Shown: positions 53,724 through 63,252 of the stretch, one piece after another | How the letters are laid out: each line of letters opens with the position of its first letter | Numbering within the stretch: the first letter of the stretch is position 1 | Assembly: GCF_900172225.1 (NCBI RefSeq) | Contig: NZ_FWFO01000001.1 | Coordinates: 620,001-684,000 of the forward strand | Reading direction: 5' to 3' | DNA length: 64,000 bases | Source: Falsiruegeria litorea R37 | GTDB lineage: Bacteria; Pseudomonadota; Alphaproteobacteria; Rhodobacterales; Rhodobacteraceae | Made by a program: the position numbers and the translations under genes | Notes under the pieces: model-generated | What the model was told of the DNA's origin: nothing | The model's input: the letters and a program-made list of their open reading frames with translations, nothing else | Database searches by the model: none

Positions 53724-54701
53724 TTACTCTGCCGCGACTTTGGCGGCGGCTTTCTTGCGGGCGTGGGCCAACATGCCTTCGCGCACCCAGGCGCCATCGT
53801 CCCAGGCCTTGTTGCGGTCGGCCAGACGGTCGACGTTGCAAGGGCCATTGCCTTTGATCACGTCAAAGAATTCGGACCAGTCGGGCTGGCTGAAGTCATA
53901 ATGACCACGCTCTTCGTTCCATTTCAGGTTTTCATCCGGAACGGTCAGACCCAGGAATTCGGCCTGCGGCACGGTCTGGTCCACGAATTTCTGGCGCAGT
54001 TCATCGTTGGTGTTGATTTTGATCTTCCACGCCATCGACTGTTCCGAATGCACCGAGTCCCCGTCCGGCGGGCCGAACATCATCAGCGACGGATACCAGA
54101 AGCGGTTCAGCGCATCCTGAGCCATCTTCTTTTGCGCGGGTGTGCCCTCGGCACAGGCGCGGATAGCGTCATAGCCCTGACGCTGGTGAAAGCTCTCTTC
54201 CTTGCAGATGCGGATCATCGCGCGGGAATACGGGCCGTAAGAGGTCCGCTGCAAAGGCACCTGGTTCATGATCGCCGCGCCATCCACCAGCCAGCCGATC
54301 GCGCCGATATCGGCCCAGTTCAGCGAGGGGTAGTTGAAGATTGACGAGTACTTCATGCGGCCATCGAGCAGCATCTCGGTCATCTCGTCCCGGCTGACGC
54401 CCAAGGTCTCGGCCGCGCAGTAAAGATAAAGACCATGGCCGGCCTCGTCCTGCACCTTGGCCAGCAGGATCGCCTTGCGCTCCAACGTGGGGGCGCGGGT
54501 GACCCAATTGCCTTCGGGCAGGGTGCCGACGATCTCGGAATGGGCGTGCTGACCGATCTGACGGATCAGTGTCTTGCGATAGCCCTGAGGCATCCAGTCC
54601 TTGGGTTCGATCTTTTCGCCTGCGTCAATGCGGGCCTGAAAGGCTGCCAGCTTTTCAGGATCTTCCTGTGACGCTTCGGATTTGACCATCTGTGCATACA
54701 T
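53724..54701 (-). CDS. paaA: Phenylacetyl-CoA epoxidase catalytic subunit PaaA
   Basis: This 325-residue di-iron oxygenase has ligand motifs DEAGH and KEESFHQ in a four-helix bundle, as in PaaA. It converts phenylacetyl-CoA to the 1,2-epoxide with O2. It follows paaJ after 13 bases. Sequence and length are canonical. Confidence 0.97.
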   Translation of the reverse strand: MYAQMVKSEASQEDPEKLAAFQARIDAGEKIEPKDWMPQGYRKTLIRQIGQHAHSEIVGTLPEGNWVTRAPTLERKAILLAKVQDEAGHGLYLYCAAETLGVSRDEMTEMLLDGRMKYSSIFNYPSLNWADIGAIGWLVDGAAIMNQVPLQRTSYGPYSRAMIRICKEESFHQRQGYDAIRACAEGTPAQKKMAQDALNRFWYPSLMMFGPPDGDSVHSEQSMAWKIKINTNDELRQKFVDQTVPQAEFLGLTVPDENLKWNEERGHYDFSQPDWSEFFDVIKGNGPCNVDRLADRNKAWDDGAWVREGMLAHARKKAAAKVAAE

Positions 54702-54714
54702 GGCAGTTCCCTCC

Positions 54715-55917
54715 TTAAACTCGTTCCAGGATCAGGGCAGCACCCTGTCCGACTCCGACGCACATGGTGCACAGCGCATAGCGCCCGCCCGTGCGTTGCA
54801 ATTGATAGGCCGCCGTCAGCACCAGACGCGCGCCCGACATACCCAACGGGTGCCCGATCGAGATGGCACCACCGTTGGGGTTAACATGGGGTGCATCATC
54901 GGCCACGCCAAGTTCGCGCAGGGTGGCAAGACCCTGGCTGGCAAAAGCTTCGTTCAATTCTATCACATCCATCTGCTCGATGGTCAGACCCGCACGGGCC
55001 AAAACCTTGCGGCAGGCCGGAACCGGCCCGATGCCCATGACGCGGGGGGCCACACCTGCGACCGACATGCCCACCACGCGGGCCATCGGCTTGAGATTGT
55101 TCTTGGCTGCGGCCGCTTCGTTTGCCATCAGGATCGCCGCAGCACCGTCATTGACGCCCGAGGCGTTGCCTGCGGTCACGGTCTTGTCCGGGCCATTGAT
55201 GCCCTTGAGCCCTGCCAGCTTTTCGGCAGTCGAGCCGGGGCGGGGGTGTTCGTCGGTGTCGAACACAATCGGATCGCCCTTGCGCTGCGGCAGTGTCACA
55301 GGGGCGATTTCGTCCTTGAACACGCCAGCCGCATCAGCCGCAGCCCAACGCGCCTGGCTGCGCGCGGCAAAGGCATCCTGGTCCGCCCGGCTGACGCCAT
55401 AGTCATCCGCCACGTTGTCAGCGGTCTGCGGCATGGTGTCGGTGCCATACATCTGATGCATCTTCTTGTTCACGAAGCGCCAGCCGATGGTGGTGTCATA
55501 GACATTGTTTGCGCGGCTAAAGGCGCTGGTGGCCTTGGGCATCACAAATGGCGCCCGGCTCATGCTTTCGACACCTCCGGCGATGACCATGTCATAGTCA
55601 CCAGCCTTGATCCCGCGCGAGGCCATGCCAACAGCGTCCATGCCGCTGGCGCACAGCCGGTTCACCGTGGTGCCCGGAACATCGATCGGCAGACCGGCCA
55701 GCAGCCCGGCCATCCGAGCCACGTTGCGGTTGCTTTCGCCGGCCTGATTGGCGTCGCCAAAGATCACGTCGTCAACACTGGCCCAGTCCACATCGGGGTT
55801 GCGTTCCATCAGGGCGGCTATTGGCAGCGCAGCCAGATCGTCGGTGCGAACCCCGGACAGGGCCCCGCCGTAGCGTCCGATTGGGGTGCGTTGTGCGTCG
55901 CAGATGAAGGCGTCCAT
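54715..55917 (-). CDS. paaJ: 3-oxoadipyl-CoA / 3-oxo-5,6-dehydrosuberyl-CoA thiolase
   Basis: This 400-residue thiolase has the nucleophile cysteine in [22 protein letters not shown] and the second cysteine in [13 protein letters not shown]. It releases acetyl-CoA and succinyl-CoA at the end of the phenylacetate pathway (shared with PcaF of the beta-ketoadipate route). It is the first gene of paaJABCDE; the shared TGACC box lies 37 bases upstream of its start. Confidence 0.93.
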   Translation of the reverse strand: MDAFICDAQRTPIGRYGGALSGVRTDDLAALPIAALMERNPDVDWASVDDVIFGDANQAGESNRNVARMAGLLAGLPIDVPGTTVNRLCASGMDAVGMASRGIKAGDYDMVIAGGVESMSRAPFVMPKATSAFSRANNVYDTTIGWRFVNKKMHQMYGTDTMPQTADNVADDYGVSRADQDAFAARSQARWAAADAAGVFKDEIAPVTLPQRKGDPIVFDTDEHPRPGSTAEKLAGLKGINGPDKTVTAGNASGVNDGAAAILMANEAAAAKNNLKPMARVVGMSVAGVAPRVMGIGPVPACRKVLARAGLTIEQMDVIELNEAFASQGLATLRELGVADDAPHVNPNGGAISIGHPLGMSGARLVLTAAYQLQRTGGRYALCTMCVGVGQGAALILERV

Positions 55918-55953
55918 TCAGAATAGTCTCCAATTGTTGGCTGCACCATAAGG

Positions 55954-55971
55954 TGACCGCTTGGTCGGTTA
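55954..55971. promoter_or_regulatory. Candidate TetR operator upstream of paaJ
   Basis: TGACC-GCTTGG-TCGGTTA lies 37 bases before paaJ, the third copy with the same spacing as at 41662 and 46929. The rest of the 254-base gap to the sulfatase gene is AT-rich with no gene. Confidence 0.75.
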
Positions 55972-56171
55972 TATTGTCGAAAAGCGATTCGAGGCAAGAA
56001 AAATGTAACAAGAATGATGGTGTTATCAAAATACGGTAACACGTATCATTTATGTGATTGTAAATATTCAATAAAGATTTCTGTCTCTGTGAAGGGGAGA
56101 GACCTGAAATGGAGAGTTCCTGGTCTCTCTCGTTGGTTGAGCCGCTGTGTCGCAGTGATCTTCTGCCTGCG

Positions 56172-57611
56172 TTAGTTTGCAGGCGGAGAGTACGGATCAG
56201 GTGTTCCCGGAGCTATGCGGGGATACTTTTCGAAAGACGCCAAATGCTCACCCAGCTGCGGCAAAGCCTTCGCGGCAACCCAAGTGTAAGGGAACAGCAC
56301 GTTGTCGCGTTCACCGGGATCGTTCAACAGATTATAGACCCGGGGCGTATCAAAGGACTCTGTGGGGCTGAAAATCGTAGCGTTCTCTTTGAACAGGACT
56401 TTCCAATCCTGCCATTTCACGCCGTAAATCTGCTCTCCCATGTAGACGATCACGCCATCTCGGTTCGAGTTCTTCTGTTCGCCCAGAAAAAACGCGGACT
56501 GATCGATCCCGTCAAATGCGCGATCTTGTGGGACTGAGCCGCCAGCAAAGGCTGCAAGTGTGGGGAACAGATCCATGGAATGCACCACTTCATTGCTCGC
56601 CGATCCAGCCGGAATCCTGCCGGGCCACTTGATCGCAAAAGGAACCCGCATGCTGCCCTCGAGACTGGTGAACAAGGTGCCACGGAACGGGCCGGACGTG
56701 CCTTGAACTGCCGGAGTGGGGGAAACATTGGAGCTGCCGACAGGCAAGGCTTCGGGGCCGTTGTCCGCAGTGAAGATCACCACCGTTTCATCGCCGACTC
56801 CAGCGTCTTCCAACGCCTGCACGACCTGCCCGATATAGGTATCGGTCTGCAACAATATATCCGCCCAAACACCATTGCCGGTTGCGCCTTCAAACTCTGG
56901 ATGGGGGATGTTTGGATAATGCGTGTTTGTGTAAGCCAGATACAGAAAGAACGGATCTTCGGTTTGGCTTTTGCGGTTGATGAAATCGACGGCTTTTTGG
57001 GTCAGGTCCCCGTCAATTAGGCCTCGGTACTCGATATCATAATCTCGGGCCACGGTGGCTGGCTGCCCGGCCACGCCTTGCATGACAACGGGGGCTTCCA
57101 TGTCGGCCTCGGCAAATCCACTAAGTGTGCGCCACACCGTGACATCCGTTGTTTCGACGCCATAAAACTCGTCGAAACCCTGACTTGTTGGGAAACGCCC
57201 TTCAGTCCAGCCCAGATGCCACTTGCCGAGCATTGCGGTGTCATACCCGGCCTCTTTCAGCATCTCGGCCATCGTGATTTCCCACTGCACCAAACCGTAG
57301 ACGCCGCCACCAAGTGGCACAGTGTGATTGCCGCTGCGGATGCCGTATCGGCCCGTCATCGTGGCCGCGCGCGATGGGGTGCACTGGCTTTCGACATTGA
57401 AATTGGTCAACCGCAGACCTTCTGCGGCCAGCGCATCCATTGAAGGTGTCTCGGTTCCGCGGACAATGCCACCGCCATTAAACCCGGGTTCACCCCAGCC
57501 GAAATTGTCCAGAAAGATGAAGACGATGTTGGGTTTGTCTTGGGCTGCGGCCATGGACGACAAAGAACACGTCAGACCGGCCGCGATCAGTAGACTGCGA
57601 AATATCTTCAT
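56172..57611 (-). CDS. Sulfatase, arylsulfatase type
   Basis: This 479-residue exported enzyme of the formylglycine sulfatase family has a signal peptide (residues 1-23, ending AAA). The formylglycine motif is QCTPSRAATMTGRYG, with the cysteine to be oxidised. Calcium-site segments are FIFLDNFGWGE and FTADNGPEALP. It needs a formylglycine-generating enzyme, not seen here. The substrate may be an aryl sulfate or sulfated polysaccharide. The ribosome binding site sits inside a hairpin. Confidence 0.92.
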   Translation of the reverse strand: MKIFRSLLIAAGLTCSLSSMAAAQDKPNIVFIFLDNFGWGEPGFNGGGIVRGTETPSMDALAAEGLRLTNFNVESQCTPSRAATMTGRYGIRSGNHTVPLGGGVYGLVQWEITMAEMLKEAGYDTAMLGKWHLGWTEGRFPTSQGFDEFYGVETTDVTVWRTLSGFAEADMEAPVVMQGVAGQPATVARDYDIEYRGLIDGDLTQKAVDFINRKSQTEDPFFLYLAYTNTHYPNIPHPEFEGATGNGVWADILLQTDTYIGQVVQALEDAGVGDETVVIFTADNGPEALPVGSSNVSPTPAVQGTSGPFRGTLFTSLEGSMRVPFAIKWPGRIPAGSASNEVVHSMDLFPTLAAFAGGSVPQDRAFDGIDQSAFFLGEQKNSNRDGVIVYMGEQIYGVKWQDWKVLFKENATIFSPTESFDTPRVYNLLNDPGERDNVLFPYTWVAAKALPQLGEHLASFEKYPRIAPGTPDPYSPPAN

Positions 57612-57616
57612 GAAAG

Positions 57617-57639
57617 TACCTCCAGATCAACTGGAGGTA
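57617..57639 (-). promoter_or_regulatory. Hairpin that covers the sulfatase ribosome binding site
   Basis: On the minus strand TACCTCCAG-TTGAT-CTGGAGGTA is a perfect 9-bp hairpin ending six bases before the ATG. The Shine-Dalgarno core GGAGGT lies in its 3' arm. Pairing would block translation until the hairpin is opened. Confidence 0.75.
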
Positions 57640-57682
57640 TTCTAACGTTTGAATTCGAACCCTAGTCAACTGTTTTGGGGGG

Positions 57683-58075
57683 TCACAGCTGTCCGGCTTC
57701 TTCCAGCACCTTGCGGGCCACGCGGAAGCACTCCAACGACTGCGGCACCCCGCAGTAAATGCCGATCACGTGGATGATGGCGCGGATTTCCTCTTTGCTG
57801 ACACCGTTATTCAGTGCACCGCGGCAGTGAATCTCCCACTCATGCATCTTTCCGAGGGCGCCGATCATCGCCAGGTTCATCATCGAACGTGTCTTGGGCT
57901 CGATCACGTCATCGCCCCAGCCAAAGCCCCAGCACCAGGCGGTCATCGCCTCTTGAAAGGGGCGGGTGAAGTCATCGGCCGCGGCCAGGTTCTTTTCGAC
58001 GTATTCGGCACCCAGAGTGCCCTTGCGTTGCTCCAGGCCTTTGAGGAACAGATCTTCGTTGAACAAATCGGCCAT
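57683..58075 (-). CDS. Carboxymuconolactone decarboxylase family protein
   Basis: This 130-residue helical protein has HEWEIHCRGALNNGVSKEEIRAIIHVIGIYCGVP, the PcaC/AhpD-like signature, with His and Glu as expected. PcaC acts in the beta-ketoadipate pathway, but no other pca gene lies nearby, so it may be a relative with a different substrate. Its stop is about 70 bases from the sulfatase start on the same strand. Confidence 0.85.
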   Translation of the reverse strand: MADLFNEDLFLKGLEQRKGTLGAEYVEKNLAAADDFTRPFQEAMTAWCWGFGWGDDVIEPKTRSMMNLAMIGALGKMHEWEIHCRGALNNGVSKEEIRAIIHVIGIYCGVPQSLECFRVARKVLEEAGQL

Positions 58076-58250
58076 GTGTATCTCCGTGTCGGTCTTGGCG
58101 TTTGGTCAGCTCTCAGGTGGTCTGCGATTGGCTGCCGCTTGAAAGCTTTGGTGTTTCGGTGTGTCGTCGGGCATGTGCCGCGCAAGCGGGTTGCGGGATG
58201 ACCCAGTGGCAGTGGTTTCCTGGCAAATCCGTCATTCCAATGTCCCGCCG

Positions 58251-58661
58251 CTACAATGGATCATGGCCATCAGCCGAGCCCGCGTATTTTGGCAAGTCAT
58301 CGGCAAGCTTCATCCATGAAACCCGCTCGGCCCAGTGGTAGTGCGCTTGGGGTTCGAACAGCTTGTGATCGTCCAGGGTCGCTGCAAACAGATGCGTCTC
58401 ATCCGGCCAAACATCGGCCTGATAGTAAAGCTGCGAGCCACAGCTTGCGCAAAACCCTCGGTGGACGCCGTCCGAAGACTGCCGATCCGTGATCTCTCCG
58501 GTCCAGGTGACCCTATCGCGGGGAACGCCGAAGAAGCTGGTGACCGGGGCCGCGCTTGCGCGCCTGCAGCTGTCGCAATGGCAATGCCCGGCCCAAAGTA
58601 CGGGACCCGAAGTCTGCCAAGTGACAGCGCCGCAGGCGCAGCGTCCCGTTCTTTTGGTCAC
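58251..58661 (-). CDS. GFA family protein (glutathione-dependent formaldehyde-activating type)
   Basis: This 136-residue zinc protein of the GFA/CENP-V fold has cysteines CACG at residues 8-11, CHCDSC at about 27-32 and CASC near residue 71. Family members include S-(hydroxymethyl)glutathione synthase. Its place next to a Rieske oxygenase and a demethylating dehydrogenase suggests handling of formaldehyde from demethylation, by inference only. It lies 21 bases after the Rieske gene. Confidence 0.82.
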   Translation of the reverse strand: MTKRTGRCACGAVTWQTSGPVLWAGHCHCDSCRRASAAPVTSFFGVPRDRVTWTGEITDRQSSDGVHRGFCASCGSQLYYQADVWPDETHLFAATLDDHKLFEPQAHYHWAERVSWMKLADDLPKYAGSADGHDPL

Positions 58662-58682
58662 AGGTCTCCTCCTTGCGGCGGG

Positions 58683-59774
58683 CTATGGATCAACCGCCTC
58701 GCGCATCCATTGTTGCAGCTTGGCGATCGAGTGTTCAGACATCACCCCGCCGGACGGATCCAGCACCAGCGGTCCGGGTTTGTAGCCCCGCGATTTAAGG
58801 CCGCGATAGACCGATTCCACAAGGTGAATGTCTTCTTCCACGGTGGTTTCGCGATCCTGCACCGCGAGCTGCCGGATGACCGCGCTTTCCGAGCCGCCCT
58901 CGGTATACCAGCCGCGCCAGACAGTGCAGTGATCGGTGCCCCCGGCGCGCCAGTGATAGGTGTTGAGCACATTGCCCGGATAGCATTGGAACGAAAACAT
59001 TGGCCACAGGAACCACGACTGATAGTCACCCGCATGAGGCACCGACATGTCGATGGGATAGGTCATCTTGTCGAGGGCTTGGCACTCGGTCGTGTGGCGC
59101 AGGACGTAGCCACCACCCTCATCGGGCTTGATGTCATAGGTCTCGGGTTTGACGACACCTTCGGCAAAGGTGGGGTGGTTGGTCGGGCAGTGATAGCATT
59201 CCGAGTAGTTCTCGATGCTGACTTTCCAGTTGCAGTTTTCCGGCACCTCGACCCATTCCAGCGGTTCAAGCGCGTCGATATGAGGCACATAGGCAAGGAT
59301 CTCTTCGCGCACGCCGGGATACCAGACGTCCATTGGTGCGGCATCATCATCGAGATTGACAAAGATGAAGCCGTTGAACACCTCGGTGCGCACCGAAGTC
59401 AGACAGATGGCTGAGCGGTCAAATCCCGGCACCGACTTGATGTTTGGGCCAGCGCGTAGCTCGCCTGACAGCTCATAGGTCCACGAGTGGTAAGGGCACA
59501 CGACCACACGCGTATTGCCCGCACCGGTGACCATTTCATGCGCGCGGTGTTGGCAAACGTTATAGAACGTGCGGATTTCCCCGTCACGGCCGCGAATGCA
59601 GAACAGGCTTTCACCAGCGATTTCGAAGGCAAAATAGTCCCCGATCTCGCGCACTTGGGCGATATGGCCGGCAAACTGCCAAGTTCGGGCCAGAAGCCCC
59701 TGCATTTCCTGCTCGAAAATCGCGGGATCGGTATAATAGCGCGCGTCCAGAGACTGCGTCAGGGGTGCGTTCAT
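58683..59774 (-). CDS. Rieske non-haem iron oxygenase, alpha subunit type
   Basis: This 363-residue protein has the Rieske cluster motif CQHRAHEM...CPYHSWTYEL (2 Cys, 2 His) and a catalytic domain with iron ligands in ECYHCPTNHPTF and a later aspartate near EEDIHLV. It is similar to the GbcA/carnitine and stachydrine demethylase branch of the family more than to ring-hydroxylating dioxygenases, by size and context. Its neighbours include a dimethylglycine dehydrogenase-like protein. It overlaps the regulator gene by four bases. Confidence 0.85.
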   Translation of the reverse strand: MNAPLTQSLDARYYTDPAIFEQEMQGLLARTWQFAGHIAQVREIGDYFAFEIAGESLFCIRGRDGEIRTFYNVCQHRAHEMVTGAGNTRVVVCPYHSWTYELSGELRAGPNIKSVPGFDRSAICLTSVRTEVFNGFIFVNLDDDAAPMDVWYPGVREEILAYVPHIDALEPLEWVEVPENCNWKVSIENYSECYHCPTNHPTFAEGVVKPETYDIKPDEGGGYVLRHTTECQALDKMTYPIDMSVPHAGDYQSWFLWPMFSFQCYPGNVLNTYHWRAGGTDHCTVWRGWYTEGGSESAVIRQLAVQDRETTVEEDIHLVESVYRGLKSRGYKPGPLVLDPSGGVMSEHSIAKLQQWMREAVDP

Positions 59775-60658
59775 TCAGGCTCCTCCGCATATAGGCCCAA
59801 TTGATGGCGACGACGATGAAACCGCTCGACTCGTTCGACAATCTCATCACTGGAGACGGCGATCACAAAGGACAGCAGCGTTTCCAACAGAGCGATGGTT
59901 GAAACGGACGAGGGGAAGAATTGCGGCGTGTCGGCGGCAACCACAAAGCCGTGATGGGCGTTCAGGATGACAGGACTCGCCGGGCTGTCCGAGATGCCGA
60001 CAACCGTCAGCCCCTGTTCGCGTGCCAGTTTGATCGCTTCGATCACTTCGGTTCGATAGGGGCGGCAGGTCATGGCGATCAGCACGTCCTGCTCATCCGC
60101 CCAGGCCAGATCGTCGATTGCTGCTGATCCGGGGCGCGGGATCGCGTGAAACTGCTTCATGCCGGTTGAGGCGAGATAGGTGAAATTGCGCGCGTTCGAG
60201 TTGTTGACGCCGACCCCCAGTGTCAGAACCTGTCGCGAGTTCCAGATGTCCGTCGCGGCCGCCTTTAGGGCTTCTTCGCTGATCCCGCCAAAGGTTTCTT
60301 CGATGTTTCGGATCGCAGCGCCGACCATATCGGCGTAAAGCCCACCAAGCTCGCCGGACTTCCCAATATCCTGCAGCCATCGAGCGCGATCCGGGAAGGA
60401 TACGGTCCCGCGTCGAATCGCATCGCGGAACGGGGCGCGGAAATCCTCGTACCCGTCAAAGCCAACTTGCTGAGCCATGCGAACAAATGTGTTTGGTTTC
60501 ACATTGGCGGCTTCGGCAATCTCGCGCACGGTCGAAACCCCCACATCCGTAGGGTTTTCCAGCACGTAACGGGCGGCCTTCTGCGCCTCGGGCGTCAGGG
60601 CATCCCATTCTTCGGTCAGCCGGTCCAGAACGATTGATGATACATTTGTGTCATTCAT
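59771..60658 (-). CDS. MurR/RpiR family transcriptional regulator
   Basis: This 295-residue protein has an N-terminal HTH (VREIAEAANVKPNTFVRMAQQVGFDGYEDF) and a SIS domain (residues about 125-260) that usually senses a phosphosugar or related ligand. I chose the ATG at 60658 over 60712 because the longer form would reach across the operator-like repeat. It is divergent from the GcvT-like gene and co-directed with the Rieske gene. The ligand is unknown. Confidence 0.88.
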   Translation of the reverse strand: MNDTNVSSIVLDRLTEEWDALTPEAQKAARYVLENPTDVGVSTVREIAEAANVKPNTFVRMAQQVGFDGYEDFRAPFRDAIRRGTVSFPDRARWLQDIGKSGELGGLYADMVGAAIRNIEETFGGISEEALKAAATDIWNSRQVLTLGVGVNNSNARNFTYLASTGMKQFHAIPRPGSAAIDDLAWADEQDVLIAMTCRPYRTEVIEAIKLAREQGLTVVGISDSPASPVILNAHHGFVVAADTPQFFPSSVSTIALLETLLSFVIAVSSDEIVERVERFHRRRHQLGLYAEEPE

Positions 60659-60679
60659 GATTGACGATGGTACAAATGT
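60642..60679. promoter_or_regulatory. Operator-like inverted repeat, regulator/dehydrogenase divergent region
   Basis: ACATTTGT and ACAAATGT are exact inverted copies whose centres are 30 bp apart, three helical turns. They lie at the start of the RpiR regulator gene and in the 68-base divergent region before the dehydrogenase gene. Autoregulation is likely. Confidence 0.6.
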
Positions 60680-60726
60680 GGAATTAGCCTGTCGAGCAGA
60701 ATCGTGATGCATGAAGTGGAAAAATC

Positions 60727-63180
60727 ATGTCCGAGAATAAACTGCCGTCGCACGCCCGCGTTGTCATCGTGGGTGGGGGGGTCATGGGGGTGGGTCTTGC
60801 CTATCACCTGGCGCATGAAGGCTGGAGTGACGTCGTCTTGCTTGAGAAGGGAGAGCTGACGTCCGGCTCGACCTGGCACGCCGCTGGCCAAATCACCCAT
60901 TCGACCAGTTCCTTTGGTCTGGGCAAATGCGTGGACTACAACATCGGGCTTTATTCCGGCGCGCTAGAGGCCGAGACAGGGCAGGCCGTGACATGGCATG
61001 GCTGCGGGTCGTTCCGCCTTGCCTATACCGAGGATGAGATGGATTGGCTGCGCCACACCTTGTCGGTGGGCCGGTCTCTTGGCTTCAACATCGAGCTTGT
61101 GGGCCCCGAGAAGGTGGCCGAGCTGCACCCGTTCTACAACCTCGACGGGGTTCTGGGTGCGCTGTACACGCCGGATGACGGCCACGTGGATCCGACCAAT
61201 GTGACGATGGCGATGGCGGCAGGTGCCCGTGCGCTGGGCGTCAAGATCGTCCGCCGCTGCCGTGCCACAAACATCACCCAAAGACCAACTGGCGAATGGA
61301 TGGTTGAAAGCGAACAGGGCACCATCACCTGCGAACATGTGGTCAACGCCGGCGGCACCTACGCCCGCCAGATGGGTGAATGGTCCGGCCTGCAATTGCC
61401 GATGACCTCGATGACACACCACTATTTCGTCACCGACCCGGTGCCCGAGTTCGAGGGGCTGGACAAGGAACTCCCCGTCATCCGCGACGACAAAAAAGTC
61501 TCGGGCTACATCCGGATGGAGCAGAAGCGCGGCCTGATCGGCATTTATGAAAAGGCCAACCCTAACGCGGTTTGGCTGGATGAATGCCCATGGGATTACG
61601 AGAACTGGCTGTTCGATGCCGACTACGACCGCGTCATGCCCTGGCTCGAAGAGAGCCTCAACCGCATGCCGATCTTTGCCGAGTTGGGGATTTCCCGCGA
61701 TGTACATGGCGCCATTTCGCACCCGCCGGATGGCAACCCGCTGATCGGCCCTGCACCGGGCGTGCGCAATTATTGGTGCTGCTGCGGTACACAGATCGGC
61801 ATCGGCTGGGGCCCGGGCCTGACACGTGAGCTGGCGCGCTGGATGGTGCACGGGTCTGCCGACATTTCGATGCGCGAATACGATCCGCGCCGCTTTGGCA
61901 GCTATGCCACCAAGGACTGGCAGGTCACAAAGGCCAAGGAAGACTACTGTCTGCGCCACGAGATCCCGTTCCCGCATTTCAACCGCCTTGCAGGGCGACC
62001 GATCAAGCCCTCGCCGCTGTACGAGCGGCTCAAGGACAAGGGCGCGGTCTATGAGGAGGTCTTTGGCCACGAACGCCCCCGCTGGTTCGCGAAAGACGGC
62101 GTTGAGCAGCGCGACCACTATTCGTTCAAGCGCAACGCGGTGCACGACATGGTCGCGACCGAGTGCAAAGCCGTGCGTGAAACTGTCGGCATCATGGACA
62201 TCTCGGCATTCACCAAGGTTGAGGTTGCAGGTCCGGATGCCGAGGTACTGCTGGACCGGCTGACTGCCAACCGCCTGCCGCAAAAGGTCGGGGGGATTGC
62301 GCTGACCCATATGCTCAACCGCCGGGGGCGGATCGAGCTGGAAACTACTGTCGTGAAGCTGGACGAGGGGCGATACTATCTTGTCTGCGCGGCCTTCTTT
62401 GAGCAGCGCCTGCTGGATCATCTGGAACAGCAACGCGATGGCGAAAATGCCGAGATCATCCTGCGATCCAATGATTGGGCCGCCTTGTCAGTCAACGGCC
62501 CCGCTGCCCGCGACGTGATGGGGGCCTGCACCGATGCGGACCTGTCCAACGCCGGGTTCAAATGGCTCACCGCGCAAGAGATCGAGGTCGCTGGTCACAA
62601 GCTCTGGGCTTTCCGCATGTCCTATGCGGGTGAGTTGGGGTGGGAGCTGCACATCCCGCGCGACAGCACCCTGGCCGTTTATGACGCGCTTTGGGCCGCG
62701 GGTGAGGCGCACGGCATCACCGACTATGGCTCCTTTGCGATGAACGCTCTGCGGATGGAGAAAGGGTTCAAGGGGGCAGGTGAATTGACCAACGAAGTGA
62801 CGTTGGCCGAGGCCGACGTGCTGCGCTTTGCCCGGCAGGACAAGGACTATCTGGGCAAAGACAAGACGCTCAACACCGATCTGCCCTGGGTCTGCGCCTA
62901 CTTGGAGATTGAACCCGATGGCGTCGAAGATGGCCATGGTGGTGAGGCCGTGATGCTGGACGGGCAGGTGGTCGGCTCAACCGCGTCGGTGGCTTATGGG
63001 CACACAGTCGGCAAGATCCTGGCCTTTGCCTACGTCAAGCCGCACGCCAACCAACCCGGCGCCGAGGTTGAGGTCATCGTAGCGGGCAAACCCCGCAAAG
63101 GCCGTATCCTGGGCGAACCGGCTTACGACCCGCAAAGTCTGTTGCCGCGCACTGATGCCACCAAGGTGGCCGCAGAATGA
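60727..63180 (+). CDS. FAD-dependent dimethylglycine/sarcosine dehydrogenase-like protein with GcvT domain
   Basis: This 817-residue protein has an N-terminal FAD oxidoreductase domain (VVIVGGGVMGVGLAYHLAHEG). The STWHAAGQ segment carries the histidine used for covalent flavin in dimethylglycine dehydrogenase. A linker and a C-terminal GcvT/aminomethyltransferase domain (from about residue 430) bind tetrahydrofolate. Such enzymes oxidise N-methyl groups and pass electrons to ETF; etfBA is in this window. The exact substrate (dimethylglycine, sarcosine or a betaine product) is not resolved. Confidence 0.9.
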   Translation: MSENKLPSHARVVIVGGGVMGVGLAYHLAHEGWSDVVLLEKGELTSGSTWHAAGQITHSTSSFGLGKCVDYNIGLYSGALEAETGQAVTWHGCGSFRLAYTEDEMDWLRHTLSVGRSLGFNIELVGPEKVAELHPFYNLDGVLGALYTPDDGHVDPTNVTMAMAAGARALGVKIVRRCRATNITQRPTGEWMVESEQGTITCEHVVNAGGTYARQMGEWSGLQLPMTSMTHHYFVTDPVPEFEGLDKELPVIRDDKKVSGYIRMEQKRGLIGIYEKANPNAVWLDECPWDYENWLFDADYDRVMPWLEESLNRMPIFAELGISRDVHGAISHPPDGNPLIGPAPGVRNYWCCCGTQIGIGWGPGLTRELARWMVHGSADISMREYDPRRFGSYATKDWQVTKAKEDYCLRHEIPFPHFNRLAGRPIKPSPLYERLKDKGAVYEEVFGHERPRWFAKDGVEQRDHYSFKRNAVHDMVATECKAVRETVGIMDISAFTKVEVAGPDAEVLLDRLTANRLPQKVGGIALTHMLNRRGRIELETTVVKLDEGRYYLVCAAFFEQRLLDHLEQQRDGENAEIILRSNDWAALSVNGPAARDVMGACTDADLSNAGFKWLTAQEIEVAGHKLWAFRMSYAGELGWELHIPRDSTLAVYDALWAAGEAHGITDYGSFAMNALRMEKGFKGAGELTNEVTLAEADVLRFARQDKDYLGKDKTLNTDLPWVCAYLEIEPDGVEDGHGGEAVMLDGQVVGSTASVAYGHTVGKILAFAYVKPHANQPGAEVEVIVAGKPRKGRILGEPAYDPQSLLPRTDATKVAAE

Positions 63181-63211
63181 TCCATCCCCTTCTTCTTGTT
63201 CCAAATACGGG

Positions 63212-63228
63212 AGGGGGCGGCGCCCCCT
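63212..63228. repeat. GC-rich hairpin between two genes
   Basis: A 7-bp perfect stem, AGGGGGC with GCCCCCT, closes a GGC loop 32 bases after the dehydrogenase stop. It is preceded by TTGTTCCAAATAC, a context I associate with a common Rhodobacteraceae intergenic element. There is no strong T run. Confidence 0.45.
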
Positions 63229-63252
63229 TCCTACATTGAAAGGACCACTGAC

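Noticed and set aside
60964-62433. 489-codon frame opposite the dimethylglycine dehydrogenase-like gene
   Set aside because: It is entirely inside a convincing gene on the other strand with clear FAD and GcvT motifs.
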